This document shows, in pieces, positions 45,169 through 57,443 of a DNA stretch of 64,000 bases (position 1 is its first letter; each line of letters starts with the position of its first letter). The position numbers and the translations under genes are program-made. The notes below the pieces were generated by a model. The model did no database searches and was not told the DNA's origin. It saw only the letters and a list, made by a program, of their open reading frames with translations. The DNA lies in contig BRON01000017.1 of the NCBI GenBank assembly GCA_024345305.1, positions 310,001-374,000 of the forward strand. The letters run 5' to 3'. Source of the DNA: Mrakia gelida (Eukaryota; Basidiomycota; Tremellomycetes; Cystofilobasidiales; Mrakiaceae).

Positions 45169-48100
45169 ATGTCCTCCTCCTTCCCTCACTACGCCTCCTA
45201 CACCTCCTCCCTCCTCGCTACCTCCCCGAGTCATCGCTCGAATCTCCCCTCCGATCTCGAAGCTCTCAAAGCTCGAGGGAACAACCGTCCTCCCCCTCCT
45301 CGCCTCAGCCACGGAGCTCATGGCGAAGGGTCCTCCTCCTCCCTCTCAGCCTCTCAATACGGACGCGGACGACGATCCGTAGACGAAGATCGGAGCTTCG
45401 TTCTCGACGAGGAGAGTCTCCTTTTCCCTGATACCTCTCCGGTGAGGGACTCGGCAGCAGCAGCACCTGGAGGAAGGACGATTTCGACTCCTCGTTATGG
45501 GTCGACACTCGAAGGTCGACGAGCTTCTCATGGAGCCTCTTCCAACGAAGTAGGAGCTCGAGGAAGATTCAGGAAGGAGGCACCCCATCTCAACTCCATC
45601 CCAAATACTCCCACAGACCCTTCACCAGCACTTTCTTCACCAACAACGACCGACTACGACAACGACGACTTGCGAGGGTTCTCGTCCGAGTCTACAGCAG
45701 GAGAGTCGGGTCTCACCATCCGAGGTCGTCGGCCGTCAGCTCTCCCTAGGGTACTGGAACCTTTGATTCTGCTAGCAGAGCAAGGTGGGGAGACGGCTGA
45801 GGAGGAGGAGGAGAGGGTGTTGGGAGCTCCGGGAGGAGGAGACTTGACGGGAGAGTCCCATCGAGATTGGAAGGCTGCTGTTCGAGTGAGTCTTCTTCGC
45901 ATGTATTCTTCTGGTCATCTCGAGACTGGGTATATCAGGAGGGCCGGCTTGCTGGAAAACCAACGAGCGAGTGAGCGAATGGCAGCTGTCGAGGAAGGAA
46001 GGACAAGTCGGTTGAGCTCAGAGCTGCTCTTCCGGAAGTTCTTCTTGACTTGTCCCGCTCGACTCTGATATATCAGCAGCTCGCGACTCGCTCCACGATC
46101 ACAAGGGGCGTATGCTCAGGCGGATAAACCTTTCGCACATCTTTAGGACTCATAGGGAGAGCCCCAAGAGCTGCTTCCCTTCGTCGACCTCACCTCTCCT
46201 CTCCTTCCCTCCTCGTTCGTTCTCAAAGCTGACTTCATCTCTTCCCTTCCTCCCAGGCCGAAGCGAAAATTCTTATCTACACCACTGTCCCCATCCTCTT
46301 CACGCAAGCTGCCGAATACTCTCTCATCCTCGCTTCGGTGAGCAATCTTTCCCTCTCCCTCGTTCTCCTTTCGAAGCTCACCAGCTCACACGAACGTTCC
46401 TCGCTCTCTTCCCTGCACCAGGTCATATCCATAGGACATCTTTCCGTCGGACCTACAGATCTAGCAGCATCCTCGTTCGTCCTTCCCTTCTCTCCTCGAG
46501 ACAGCAAACCTCCCAAGTTTGATTTCGCCTCGCTCACCCCCGGTTTCTTGCGTGCTTTTCACCGTCGCGTCTGTCCTTTCTCTCCAGACTCGCCTCGATG
46601 ACGGCTTCCGTGACTGCGTTCTCAGTGATTCAGGGTATCGCATCTTCTCGTGAGTGATCTTTTGATGCTCTTAGAGCGGTTAAGCTCGAGCTGATTTTCT
46701 CCGTCACATTCTTTCTCGTTCTTCGCCAGTCGACTCTCTTCTCCCCGCCGCTTGGACCTCGGACGACCCAACCAAGGTCGGGCTCTGGGCTCAGCGTGTC
46801 TCCATCATCGTTGCTATGGCTTGTGTTCCCATGTACTACGTGAGCTCCCCTCCGATTCTTCCGTGTGAAGCGAATCGCCGAAACTGATCGTTTGCTCGAC
46901 GCGTCTCGTTCAGGCTTGGTTCCAAGCCGAAACTATCCTCCTCTTACTTAGACAAGGTGCGCACCTCTTCGTTTCATCTCTCCTGCGATCATAGGCCTAC
47001 CTCATTATGCGTTTCTTGAACTCCTCAGATCCCATCGTCGCCCAAAAAGCTGCTCTCTATCTTCGTTACCTCTCGATCGGTATCCCCGGCTACGGTTCGT
47101 CTCTCCTGCTTCCCTCTGCTCCCACCCTCTTCACTCACGAGCTGACCATGACTTCTCTTCTACAGCCGGGAACAGCATCGCCAAAAAGTACTTCCAGGCC
47201 CAAGGCGAGTCTCAACCTCTTCGTTCAGTTCTGATCCCGACGCGTCTCGCTGACTCTTTTTCTTCGACCGCAACAGGCCTGATGAACGTCCCAACCGTCG
47301 TCATTTTCATCGTCGCCCCTTTCAACATCTTCCTCAACTGGCTGCTAGTCTACGGGCCCATCGATGCACTTCGCCTGGGGTTCCGAGGAGCTCCCCTCGC
47401 GACAGGGCTTTCCATGAATCTGGAGGTCAGTCTTTGTCTCCCGCAATCTTCTTTCGTTTTCGTCGAACGAACGCTGACCTCTTTTGCCCTCCCAGTTCGC
47501 TCTCTTCCTCATCTACGGTCGTCTCTGGTCGGACAGCGCTGCCTGGCCAGGCCTGAACTTTAAGAAGGCGTTCAAGGACCTCGGAACCGTCGCCGTTCTT
47601 GGCTTGAGCGGAATCGGGATGGTCGCTAGCGAGTGGTGGAGTTGGGAGATCGTCACATTGGCTGCGTCCATGTTGGGTGGTGCGTCCTTCGTCTCTCTTT
47701 ACCCTCTCGCTCACGACGCGTCGCTGACTTCTCACTCTTCCCTCACCTTTCAACCAGCTATGGCTCTCGCCACCCAGTCCATCCTCCTCATCTCCTGCTC
47801 GATAACCTACCAGATCCCCTTCTCGCTCTCCATCGCCACCGCCGTTCGATCAGGGAACCTTCTCGGAGCAGGTCGAGGGTGGGAGGCGAAATGGACGGCT
47901 TGGGTCGCGTTGGGTCTGAGTGTTTTGATCTCGGTGTTCAACAGGTTCGTCTGGTTCTCTCCTCGTCCGCATACGCGTAGAAAACTATTGCTGACCTCCT
48001 CTCTTCGACGCCTCAGCACGATCCTTCTGATCGTTCGTCAGCGATGGGCGTTGCTTTTCAACGAGGACGAGGAGGTTCGAGTGAGTCTCGTTTCCCTTCC

Positions 48101-48972
48101 TTCTTCACTTTGCTCTTGCGATCGCTGATCCACGTTCCGGATCATCTCGCTTCACAGCTCGAGGTAGCGAGGATCCTGCCTTACGTCGCCTTCTTCCAGG
48201 TCAGTCTCCAATCTCGTCCTCAAGCTCGACGCGTCGACCTTCGAACTGTCGAGCTGACTCTTCCCTTTGCCCCTCCTCCGCCGTTCTTCCCAGCTCGCTG
48301 ATGGACTCACCGGAGTTGCTGGTGGTATCCTTCGAGTGGTCGGAAAACAGGTAGGTCTCTCGTCCTCCCCTTCAAGGTGTTTTCTCCGTGACTTCAACTG
48401 ACCTCCCTCTCGTCCGGTTTCGTCCCACAAGACTCTGGGAGCTGCTCTCAACCTCTCAAGCTACTACGTTCTTGGTCTTCCCGTCGGTGAGTTTTGATCC
48501 CAACTTCGCCCTGAGGTCGTCGAGAACGAACCGAACTTCGACTCGAACTCACCACGACGTCCTCTCCGCTTCCCTTTTCTACCAGGTATCTACCTCTGCT
48601 TCGAAAAGCACTTCGGGATCCGAGGTCTCTGGATCGGTCTGAGTATCGCTCTCTGCTGTACGTCTCGCTCTTCCTTCGTTCCCCTCGACGCGTCTCCCTC
48701 TCCTCGTTCCTCGCTGACTTCTCGCCTTCTTCATCACCCTCGCAGACTCCTCCGTCCTCTGCAACTACATCGTCTTCCGAACCGACTGGGATCGCGAAGT
48801 CCTTCGAGCTCAGGATCGTCTAGGGTTGGGAGGAGGGAAGGAAGAGGAGGAGAGACGACCCTTGCTCTTGAACGAGGAGATCACCGAGGAGGAGGAGGAG
48901 GAAGCTGTTGCTCAGGTAGGGAGGGAGGAGGAGGAGGAGGGGTCGTTGTTCCAGCACACAATCATCGCATAA
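45169..48972 (+). CDS. MATE-family multidrug/toxin extrusion transporter
   Basis: Cation-coupled exporter of the plasma or vacuolar membrane. The start chosen is ATG 45169; an in-frame upstream ATG at 45088 is possible. The first ~240 residues are a Ser/Arg-rich, probably cytosolic tail, longer than in most MATEs. Then come twelve membrane segments in two halves: PILFTQAAEYSLILAS, the GHLSVGPTDLAA segment, the GIASSLDSLLPAAWTS loop typical of MATEs (equivalent to G-x-x-x-A-L-x-T-x-x-x-Q), TVVIFIVAPFNIFLNW, PFSLSIATAVRSGNLLGAG (second-half signature), FFQLADGLTGVAGGILRVVGKQ and LGLPVGIYLCF. An acidic tail closes the protein. Most introns are under 120 bp, but intron 1 (about 45888-46258) is about 370 bp and its first 180 bases stay open in frame. 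Confidence 0.92.
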
Positions 48973-49364
48973 TCTTTACACTAGAGATCTCTATCGCTGC
49001 CCTTGCCTGCATCCGAATCGAGATCTTGTGGAGATGGTGAGCTCGGAAAACAAGAAGGCGGGGAAGAGCGAGGAGACGACGCGTCGAGCTCACAGCTTTG
49101 CCTTCGCCATCTTCGCAAGCCTGCACTCCTTCACCGCCTCAGACATATAGATGCATGCATCTCTTCTGCTTCCTGTACAGCTCCGTTAAGAGAAAAAAAA
49201 AGGCGGGGAGGGGGGAGGGAAGCGGTTGAGCTTCGTTTGGGACCTGAAACCCTCTCGAGCTGAACCTTCTCGACTCGACGACTCTCCTCCTTCCTTTCCA
49301 ACTCCCAACTCAACTTTAGCCCTTCCTTCCCTTCCCTTCCCTCCTCCCCTCCTCTCTCGCTCGC
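48973..49364. other. Intergenic region, MATE gene to GT61 gene
   Basis: About 390 bp with an A-rich run near 49192-49202 and a CT-rich leader at 49280-49360. No gene is seen. Confidence 0.5.
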
Positions 49365-52275
49365 ATGTCCTTTCGAGTTCCTCGTCGTGGTACGATCACG
49401 CTCGTTGTTGTGCTATGCGTGTTCGGCCTGGTGATCCACCATCGAGGGTCTTCGACGAGGTCAGCTCTGGAGGAAGCAGCGTCCATGGAAGCTCGCGACT
49501 GGACCACATCCGACGAAGGCTCTACCATCCCTGAAATCCACTACCACGACCACGACCATACGGAGGACGAACTGGACCCCTTGATCGCTCACCCTCCACC
49601 TCGTTCCTCCTCTCCGAAACCCATCCTCCCTCCCACTCCTTCGTCGATGAACGGATACCTCCCTTTAACCCCTCGTTCTTCTTTTCCTACGACCAACATC
49701 CTCCTCCCCGTCGCTGGCTACACCATGTTCGATCGGTTGTTCCTCAAGAGTGGGACGCTGTACGTTGTGGTGGATGATCCTAGGGATCCCAACATTCCTC
49801 AGCTCAAGAGGATGACTTCGACGGCTATCGTTCCCAAGGTCGATAACTTGAAGGAGAGGATCCCGGGAGATAAGGAAATGAGGGTAATCAATGTGGATGA
49901 GGCTCAGAAGATACTGGGGGAGAGTGCGATCGTCATTGATGGGTTCTCGGTGAGTCCTGGTTTTCGTAGAGATCTGAGGGAGGGAGGCGAGGAGGAGAGA
50001 GGGAAGGAAGGTTCGAAGCTCAACTTCGACCTCGATTCGTTTCTGCTGTTCGCTTCCTCTTCCTGTTGCTCATCTCTCCCCCCACTTTTCTCGCATGCTC
50101 AGATCTACCTCAACGACCCAGGAGGAATCTTCATGAATCACGTAAGTCCTTCCTTCTCTCCTCTCTCCTCTTGCATCAACCCTCGTTCGTTTCGAGCTCG
50201 ACCTGTCCTGACCTTCCTCCCCTTTCATCACCTCCCCTTCCTCCTCAGTACTACCACTACTGGTTCGCCTTCACCCCATCCCTTCCCTCCTCCCACTTCT
50301 CTCTCCCTTCTAACCTCTCCCCTCGTTCGTTTCCGTTGGCAGGGCCGAACTCATGCTCGGAGCCTGGAAAGCCTACGCGACCCTCGACCCACACATCACT
50401 CGAAAAGGACACACCATCCTCCCTCCACCAAGAAGGATCATCTACCCTCACGCCGACGAACAGGACTGGAGAGACGCTCCTGGATTGAACGCCTTGTTGT
50501 GAGTACCAACCTGAGGGAGTGGGTGAGCTCGAAACGAAACCCATCGCCTCGCGAGCTGAGCTCAAAGCGGGGGTGAGTCGTCGAGATTCCTGGAAACTCA
50601 AATTCTGAACTGGTCGTCTTCGTTCTGGGCGCGACAAAAAACAGAACGAAAGCAGCCTTCCCAAGTACGGCGTTGGAGTACCGTAGGGATGCGGAGGACA
50701 GGGAGGATAGTGGCTTGACGTATGTGTTTGAGAGAGTCGTGTTGGTGGATCGAGCGGTGAGTCGCGTTTTCCTCCCTCCCCTCGTTTCATTTCCTCTTCC
50801 TTTGGGCGAAGAAGAAGAGCTTGAGCTGATGTTTTTGTTTACTATTGTGTTGGGTGTTGATGTTGGTTCCGTGTAGGCTGGATCCTACGGAATGAAGTGC
50901 AATGGGCCTTTGAAGTTCACGTTCAAGATGAATGGGTGAGCTCTCTCTCTCGCGCGTCGTCTTCTCGCTCGAGCTCGAGTTTGTTCTCGGAGCTGACCTT
51001 TCTCGCTTGGTTTGACGCTCGTAGAGACATCATGGGAGAACCATCCAGCCCGAATTGGTACCAGCCGTTCGTTCCTCCTCGTTTCGGTTCGCTCGCAAAA
51101 CCCAACGCTGACCTCCCTCCCTTCTCCCTCCTTCCACACCCTCCGCCTACCTTCCCCACCCACTCCAGCGTCCGCCAATCCGTCCTCAAAGCCTTCGGCG
51201 TCCCCGACACACCTCCTCCCCGTCCAGTCGTCACCTACATCTCCCGACAAGGAGGGCGTCGGTCCCTTCGCGACGAGGATCACGACGCGCTCGTAGCGGG
51301 TCTGACGGCGGCTGGGGAGGAGCACGGGTGGGAGATCGTGGTGGCCAGGATGCAGTACATGAGTAAGAAGGAGCAGGTGATCCTGTCGGCGAGGACGACA
51401 GTGATGATTGGGGTGCATGGAAGTGAGTTTTGAGTTTGGTTTTGGGTTTTGGGTCGAGCGGAGGAGACTGGAGGGTGGATGGGTGGAAGATGAGAGGGAG
51501 GAAAGGGAGAGATGATACTGGAGGGGAGAACGAGAGCTGACCTCTTCGTGGGCTTGCTTTCGAACGCGAAGACGGACTGTCGCATCAAGTCTGGATGGAT
51601 CCCACGCCTTTCTCTGCCGTGTCAGTCCTCCTCTTCCTCTCCCTCCGTCTCGACTCCCAGCTGACTTTCTCTCTCATCTTTTCGGCTTCGCTTTAGCTTC
51701 GAGATCGTTGTTGAAGGAGGATGGAGTTACGATTGTACGTCTCGACGCGTCTGCCTCTCCCTCCCTCCTTCTCTCGTCTGACTCGCTTCCTGCCTTCCTC
51801 GTTTCGTTCTTTCGCAGTCGCCCTCCCAGCAGAAGCGCTCGGATTCCGTCACTACGGTGTCTCCGGGGACGTCGTGAACGATTCGGTTCGTCCTCTCTTC
51901 CCTCTCTCTCTCTCTCTCCTCTCGACGCGTTTCGACGAGATGCCAACCTTGTCCCTCGTTTCGCTCGTTCAGGTGCTCAACTACCCAAAAGGTTCGCATC
52001 CTCCTCCTTTCTGATCTCTTCCCTCTTCTCGTAGTCGAATCGAAACTAACCTCTCTTTGACTCGACTCGAACAGTCGGCTTCCCACCAAACTTCCACGGT
52101 CGAAACCTCACGGCCGTTCGTTCCTCTCTTCCCTCTCTCTCCTTCTCTCTCTCTCTCTCTCGCTTCTCAATTCACCCGCTAACCACCCCCTCACTCGTCC
52201 TTCCTTCAAAACCAACAGAGCACACCAGCGATCCTCAAAGTCCTCACGAAACGCTTAGCAGGATGGCACCCTTAG
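49365..52275 (+). CDS. Type II membrane glycosyltransferase, family GT61 (DUF563/EOGT-like)
   Basis: Golgi or ER-lumen glycosyltransferase; GT61 members transfer xylose, GlcNAc or related sugars. The start at 49365 is followed at once by a signal anchor (TITLVVVLCVFGLVIHH), then a long polar stem. The catalytic domain shows NHYYHYWAELMLGAWKAY (the family's first conserved block), the RIIYPHADEQDW region, PPRPVVTYISRQ, and the hallmark GVHG-NG-LSHQVWMDP with preceding MQYMSKKEQVILSARTTVMI. It closes with FHGRNLT and a short C-terminus. A block of conserved residues is split by a 14-nt microexon at 50249-50262 between introns with GTAAGT and GTTCGC donors. The donor sugar cannot be inferred. 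In basidiomycetes such enzymes often act on capsule or wall glycans. Confidence 0.9.
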
Positions 52276-53173
52276 CCCCATCCCTTCCTTATCTCTCTCC
52301 CTCTCTCGTCTCTTTATCTATCTCGTTCTCTCGCATATCTAAGTCGGACCGTCGCTCTCGGACCTCGAGCAGTAGCAGCAGTTTTTCCGTTCGGACCTCG
52401 CTCGCTCGCTCTCGCTCGTTTCGTTTCGCTTTTTGTTTATTCCCAACCCGTCCCAACCCTCTATGCCCCTTGTTCGTAGCATCCCCCTTCGTTGCTTTGT
52501 CTGTTTGCCTGTATCCGTAATGCAACACCGTTTTTTTTTTATCCTTTCGTTCGTCCGTCGTCCCGAAGCAGCGACGAGGAACGACTCGATCTCGACGGAC
52601 CGACGTGACGTCTCTTTCCCGCCGAGCAGGACAAGATGGAGCCGCATACATAGATTGTTGGAGAAGTCGTTAAAAGCTCGAAGGTGTGCTGGGGATCAGA
52701 AGAGGAACGAACGAAGGAGAAGAAAGCTTGAAAAGAAAAGAAGTCGGTCGACGCGACTGGGGTCGAAACGAGAGAGAGAAAGAGAAACAAGCAATCTGAG
52801 CTGGAGTGGGTGGATAGACCGGATGGAGACGAGAAGAGAAAGAGAAAGTAGGAACGATGAGACGAGACGGGTGCTAGCGAGAGAGGTCATGGAGGAGACG
52901 AGGAGAAGGAAGCAAAGACGAAAGCGAACGATGGAGGCGGGGACGAGAGCGAGAAGAGACGAGAGACGAGGTTAAGCAAGAGAGGGAGCGAGCGATGCTA
53001 CATATGGTACACAGGACTATAAGGCGTGGTGGATGTGGTTGTGCAGGATGTGAAGAGGAAGACTGCTCGAACGAGAAGAAACGAGCCGATCGCGACGCGT
53101 CAGTTCAGCTTCGTCGCGTCTCCACCTCACTGTTCCATCCATCGAGCCAAAACGTGAGGATACTCACCGAAGC
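52276..53173. other. Convergent intergenic region, GT61 and acidic nuclear protein genes
   Basis: About 900 bp between two 3' ends. It contains a run of about ten T near 52531 and purine-rich stretches from 52640 to 52980. The long frame at 52433-52975 is arginine/glutamate low complexity without a domain. I see no gene. Confidence 0.5.
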
Positions 53174-55216
53174 TCATCGTGCGGAAGGGTAGCGGGAAAC
53201 GTCGAGCTTGCCGGTAGCCCCGTAGACCATGTTGACCCTCTTCTTGGACTCCCTCGAACTTCTTCGAGTCCCAGCGTTGGCCTCCTCGTCGTCCGAGTGG
53301 TTGGTGGAGGTTGAGTTGGATCGGTTTCGAGAGGCGGACTTCTTGGAAGCGGGTTTGGCGGGTCGCTAAATTGGCAAAGGAAGGAAGGAAGACGCGAAGC
53401 AAGCGAAGGGACCAGTCAGCATGGACGCGTCCGCAATCGCCCAAGAAAGAGGACGAGAATAACGCGACGAACCTTTCCCTTTCCGTTGGCAGCAGCAGAT
53501 CGAGAGGCTCGGAGAGGCTTTTTCTTGGAGGATCTGACGAGGAGGGGTCCGAAAGAATGAGTTAGCTCGAGAGCTTCGAGACGGAAAGGAAAAGAATGAA
53601 ACTCGACGCGACTCACTGCTGAACTCCCTTCCCAGTCGCCCTCTTCTTCGCAGCAGGCTTCTCCTCCTCTTCGTCGTCAGAGTCGTCCAGCTGATTCAGC
53701 TCCTCCTCTCCATCGGACTCCTCCTCGTCGCTCTCCTTGATGGTGACCTTCTTCTTGGAGGAGCTCTTCGCCTCTTGATCGTCCGAGTCGTCGTCGTCGT
53801 CCATTTGAGCGAGTCGACCTTTTCGAGCTTTGGTAGAGGTGGAAGGAGGAGGGGAGTCGGAGTCGTCTGCGTGAGGCTGCAGTTGAATCGAGAGATGGGT
53901 GAAGGAGAGTCAGTAATGGGGAGAGCAGCAAAGGGAGTCGAGTGATAGTCGACGCGTCGTCGCGTCCGCGTGAAGGGATGAGCTCACCTCAAACGAGACC
54001 TTTCTCTTTCCATTGGACTTCGAGGAACCTGCCTGAGAGGAAGAAGATCTGTTACTGTTCCAGCCAGAGTCGAACGAGAGAGAGATCGATCAGCTCGTGC
54101 TTCTTCCCCTCCTCGACCAAGGCCCAGCTCCACCAGACCGCCGACGAGCGACGAGCGATGAACGACGAACGACGAAGACCCGAACTCACCTTGACTCCTC
54201 CTTCTCCTCCCTCTGCTCCATTGCCTGCATCACCTTCTCCTTCGCCTTCGAGCGCTTCCTCTTCTCTCCTACCTCGTACACTCTCATCGCCAGCTTCTCC
54301 AAGAACCTCGTCTCTTGCTCCTCCTCCTCCTCTTCGTCCTTCTCCGCCTCCTGGAAGGAGAACGCTTCCTTGACCCATCGAACCAATCGACTGAGTCTCG
54401 ACTCTTGTGCTCCCCAGAGAGCCACCTCCTTCCTGGTGGCGATGGAGTGGAGGATCTCGACGACGAACTCGAGGACGGGGAGGTTCTCAAGCTCACCGAG
54501 GGAGGGGTCGACGTTGAGGAAGGCGGTGAGGACCGAGACGGAGAAGCGGGAGTTGAAGGACTGGGGAGGGGAGGGAAGGGATGTATGCGGAGATTGGAAG
54601 GAAAGGGAAGAGGGAAGGAGAGAAGAGAGATAAGGAGGAGGAGGGAGATCAGGAACGAGCTCATCTTCGTCGACTTCACATCCCCTCTCCCCTCTCCCAA
54701 CTCCCCCTCCCCTCCCTCCACTCAAAGTAGACTCACAGGGTTCTCGATGACCTGTCTCCTTCGCTCTCTCATCTGAGCCTTAGTATCCTGAACCATAACG
54801 GGCTGAACAGGAACGCCAGCTCCCTTCAATCCGGACTCCACCTCCTCCTCCTCCTCCTCTTCTTCCTCGTCAGGTCCAGAGTCCGAGACAGCAGCGTTCT
54901 CCTCGTGTTTCTCGTCGACGTCCATGTCCTCGTCGTCCTTCTCGGTTCCAGTCGAAGGTTCCCTTGGGATGGTAGGCGAGCTGCTATCCTCCTTCTTGAG
55001 CTTGGAGGAGGATGAAGCGGAGAGGTCGACTTGGTCTTGATCCGCCTTGAGTTGATCGAGCATGGAGAGTCGTTTCCTCTTCTCCCCAGACGAGGAAGAA
55101 GCAGCAGAGGAGGACGAGGAGGAAAGGGATCGTCTGAGAGAAGGATGGAGCGAGAGAAGAGATCAGACGAGGTCGAAGGGAAGGGGGAAAGGACGAGAGA
55201 CGCACGCTTGGAGCAT
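53174..55216 (-). CDS. Acidic/basic low-complexity, probably nuclear protein of unknown function
   Basis: The start is ATG at 55216. Only 11 coding bases are in exon 1 before the intron that ends at about 55136. The N-terminal third has a basic GEKRKRLSMLDQLKADQ segment, then a Ser/Glu-rich region with a nine-Glu run. A folded, helical middle (FNSRFSVSVLTAFLNVDPS, LENLPVLEFVVEILHSIA, LSRLVRWVKEAFSFQEAE) is followed by basic KRKRSKAKEK. The C-terminal part alternates acidic clusters (DDDDDSDD, DDSDDEEEE) with Lys/Arg-rich stretches (SSKKKPLRASRS, RRSSRKSKRRVNMVYG). This is typical of chromatin-bound or kinetochore-associated proteins. I do not recognise the family; the helical middle domain is the part to search with. 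Confidence 0.7.
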
Positions 55217-55748
55217 GGTTGATGGAGTGGCGTCTGGAAGATGGGAAGCGGGCGGGGAAGAGGGAAGCGAAGCTCTTTTCGAGCGTTTTTTTGTCCGAGG
55301 GGGACTGGAAGAGGTGTGGGTTGGTCTGGGAGAAGTTTGAAGGGAAGAAGCGACCCGAAAGGGAAGAAGAGGAGAAGGAGACGGTCGACGTTCGAGGCAC
55401 TTTGAGAAGTGGCGAAACGAAGAGGGGTCGAAAGACGGTCGCGAAGGAAGCATCTTCTTGGGGCTCTCGCATACCCGGATCTGGATGAGAAAGGGAGAAC
55501 AGAGCATCGCTAACTAAGAAAGAGTCGAAAAAGAATGTACTAGACTAAGGTGGACGGAAGGGAAGAAGAGTCGAAAATCAAGTCGCTCGCGTGAGGGGAG
55601 GTCGCGTTCGAGGCAAGGGCCTTGGAGGAACGGGAAGCTCAGCTCCTTCGATTCCAGAGTGTGCGACATCACTGTTTCATAGCGAGAGTATGGAAGGTCA
55701 ACTTCAGATGTTCAGCGCACTCGAGCGGTGAGGTGGAAAGAAGAAAAC
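55217..55748. other. Region upstream of the acidic nuclear protein
   Basis: About 530 bp. It probably contains that gene's promoter and the 3' flank of the small gene on the same strand. Nothing else can be supported. Confidence 0.4.
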
Positions 55749-56520
55749 TCACGCGTGATCCGCTCGTGGAGACCGAGGTCGCTGGAGTTGAGCTTCAAGC
55801 GACGAATTCAGGGCTCTCAATCGCTTGATTTCTTTCTTCATTTTTGATCGTGTAACCTCGAAGACTCCCAGGACATGTCGGAAGCCCCCGATGAGCTCAT
55901 CTTGATCTCGAAGGATGATAAAGAGGTCATCAACCTCGCGACGCGAAGGCAACGACGCAGGATCTGGCTCGTAGCGAGGAGGTGAAGGCTCCACGGAGGG
56001 CTCGATATGATCTCCTAGGTCGAAGGCTGAGCTATCGATAGGGTGGGACTCAGTGACGGAAGAGGGGGGACCTGAAATTGACAGGGAGAGTGGGCGGACG
56101 CGTCAGGTGTCTTTCTACGGCTCGTCTTGTTTTAGTACACAGCAACTCACCTTCCGGGGGTCTCGTGAGATCCCTGAGGTATGGCGAGACAATCGTGGAG
56201 CTGAAGAACGAAGAACGGAAGAAGAGGAAGAGCATGAGCCAGAGTGGAGTTTGCGAGCGACGTCCACCTCGACGAAATCGACCGGGTTTTCTCACCTGAC
56301 GATCTTCTGCACTATCCAAGATGTCGCTACTCTTCCGTAGATGAGAGCAGAAGTTACGAAGGAGGTGGGGGTAATCATTTTGTTGCTTTTGTGGCGAGTT
56401 GAAGAGGTTGAAGTGGTGATGTGGGATTTGGATGAGGCAGGTGTCAGCAGGTTTTGGTTGAGGGACAGAAAGCTGGATTTGAACGAGCTTTTTATGGTAT
56501 TCTCTTATCATACGAAGCAT
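55749..56520 (-). CDS. Possible small spliced gene with C-terminal coiled coil
   Basis: Minus-strand frames 56520-56152 and 56072-55749 are joined by a 79-bp intron with all the local hallmarks: GTGAGT donor, CCTGACGCG branch, TTTCAG acceptor. The joined C-terminal part is acidic, then helical (REVDDLFIILRDQDELIGG, FEVTRSKMKKEIKRLRAL) and ends PRSPRADHA. The N-terminal part is less convincing: an extra intron between about 56295 and 56200 is possible but would shift the frame, and the true start may lie upstream. No family is recognised. Confidence 0.4.
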
Positions 56521-57443
56521 GCCTCTAAGGGAAGGTTGGAAATAGTCAGTGATAGGGAAAGGACAGCCAGAGCAGCGACGAACGAAGAAGAGAGCCGAGA
56601 GACGCGTCGCGTGAGAGTCGTTCGATGGTTTGAGACCATCAAGATGACGAGAGAGCTTGTTATTTGCCTCAGGTCCTCAGAGTACGAACCAACCGCGGCA
56701 GAAAGTCTTGAAGAAGTGGGTGGTGGCGAAAACGAGAGTTACGAGCTCGAGGAAGACGCGCCGAACGAAAGCTCAAGCCGGAGAGGTTTTCAAGGTTCGA
56801 GAGACTTTTTTGCTCTCGCCGATAAGAGAGTATGACTCGCCAGAGGTTCGGAAACGTGGAGTCATAATAATGTGGTTCGGTGGTGGCGAAAGTCGACGGT
56901 GGCGGAGATCCGAAGGAGCATCGAGCTGCTCCACACTCGTCGAGAGGCCGTCGGGCGTCGTCCATCTCTCAGCATTCGCAAGAGCTTATTAAACTTACTA
57001 CTCGGTGTTGAACGAAGCCCTTTCGAGGGTAAGAAAGGAAGAGGACGCACAGAGGCGAGCTCGCACCAACTCCCGAAACGCGTCGCCACTTTCGCAAAAT
57101 CCCCCTTCCTCGACCTTTCCGCTCTTTCAGCCCTTTGTCTCGTAGCAGAACAAAACTCGATTCAATTCGGTATTCCTTCAACTAAGATCAAGGAGAAAGG
57201 GAGACTTTTTGGGGAGAGGCAAGAGACAAGGGAGGTGGGCATGGGCGTGAAGCGTGAAAGAAAGAACGAAACGAAAGCAAGCGAGAAGAGAAGGTAGAGA
57301 TCCACAAAGAGACGAAAAAAAAGGAGATGGCAAGAGATCAAGGGCGGAAGAGAAAGAAAACGACGTTACGAAAGATGGGGGGGCGCACAGCAGCTGAGAG
57401 AAGAGGAAGAGGGAGAAGCGAGATCCGATCCTACGACGAACGA
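56521..57443. other. Region between the possible small gene and glycogen synthase
   Basis: About 920 bp. Open frames exist on both strands, but none has a domain or a coherent intron pattern. The part from 57180 to 57430, an A/G-rich stretch, is the likely 3' flank of glycogen synthase. Confidence 0.4.

Noticed and set aside
52433..52975. 180-codon plus-strand frame in the convergent gap
   Set aside because: Mostly Arg/Glu repeats from purine-rich DNA, in a region between two 3' ends.
56341..56835. Plus-strand frame of 164 codons
   Set aside because: It is antisense to the minus-strand candidate, which has a well-formed intron; this frame has none and no domain.
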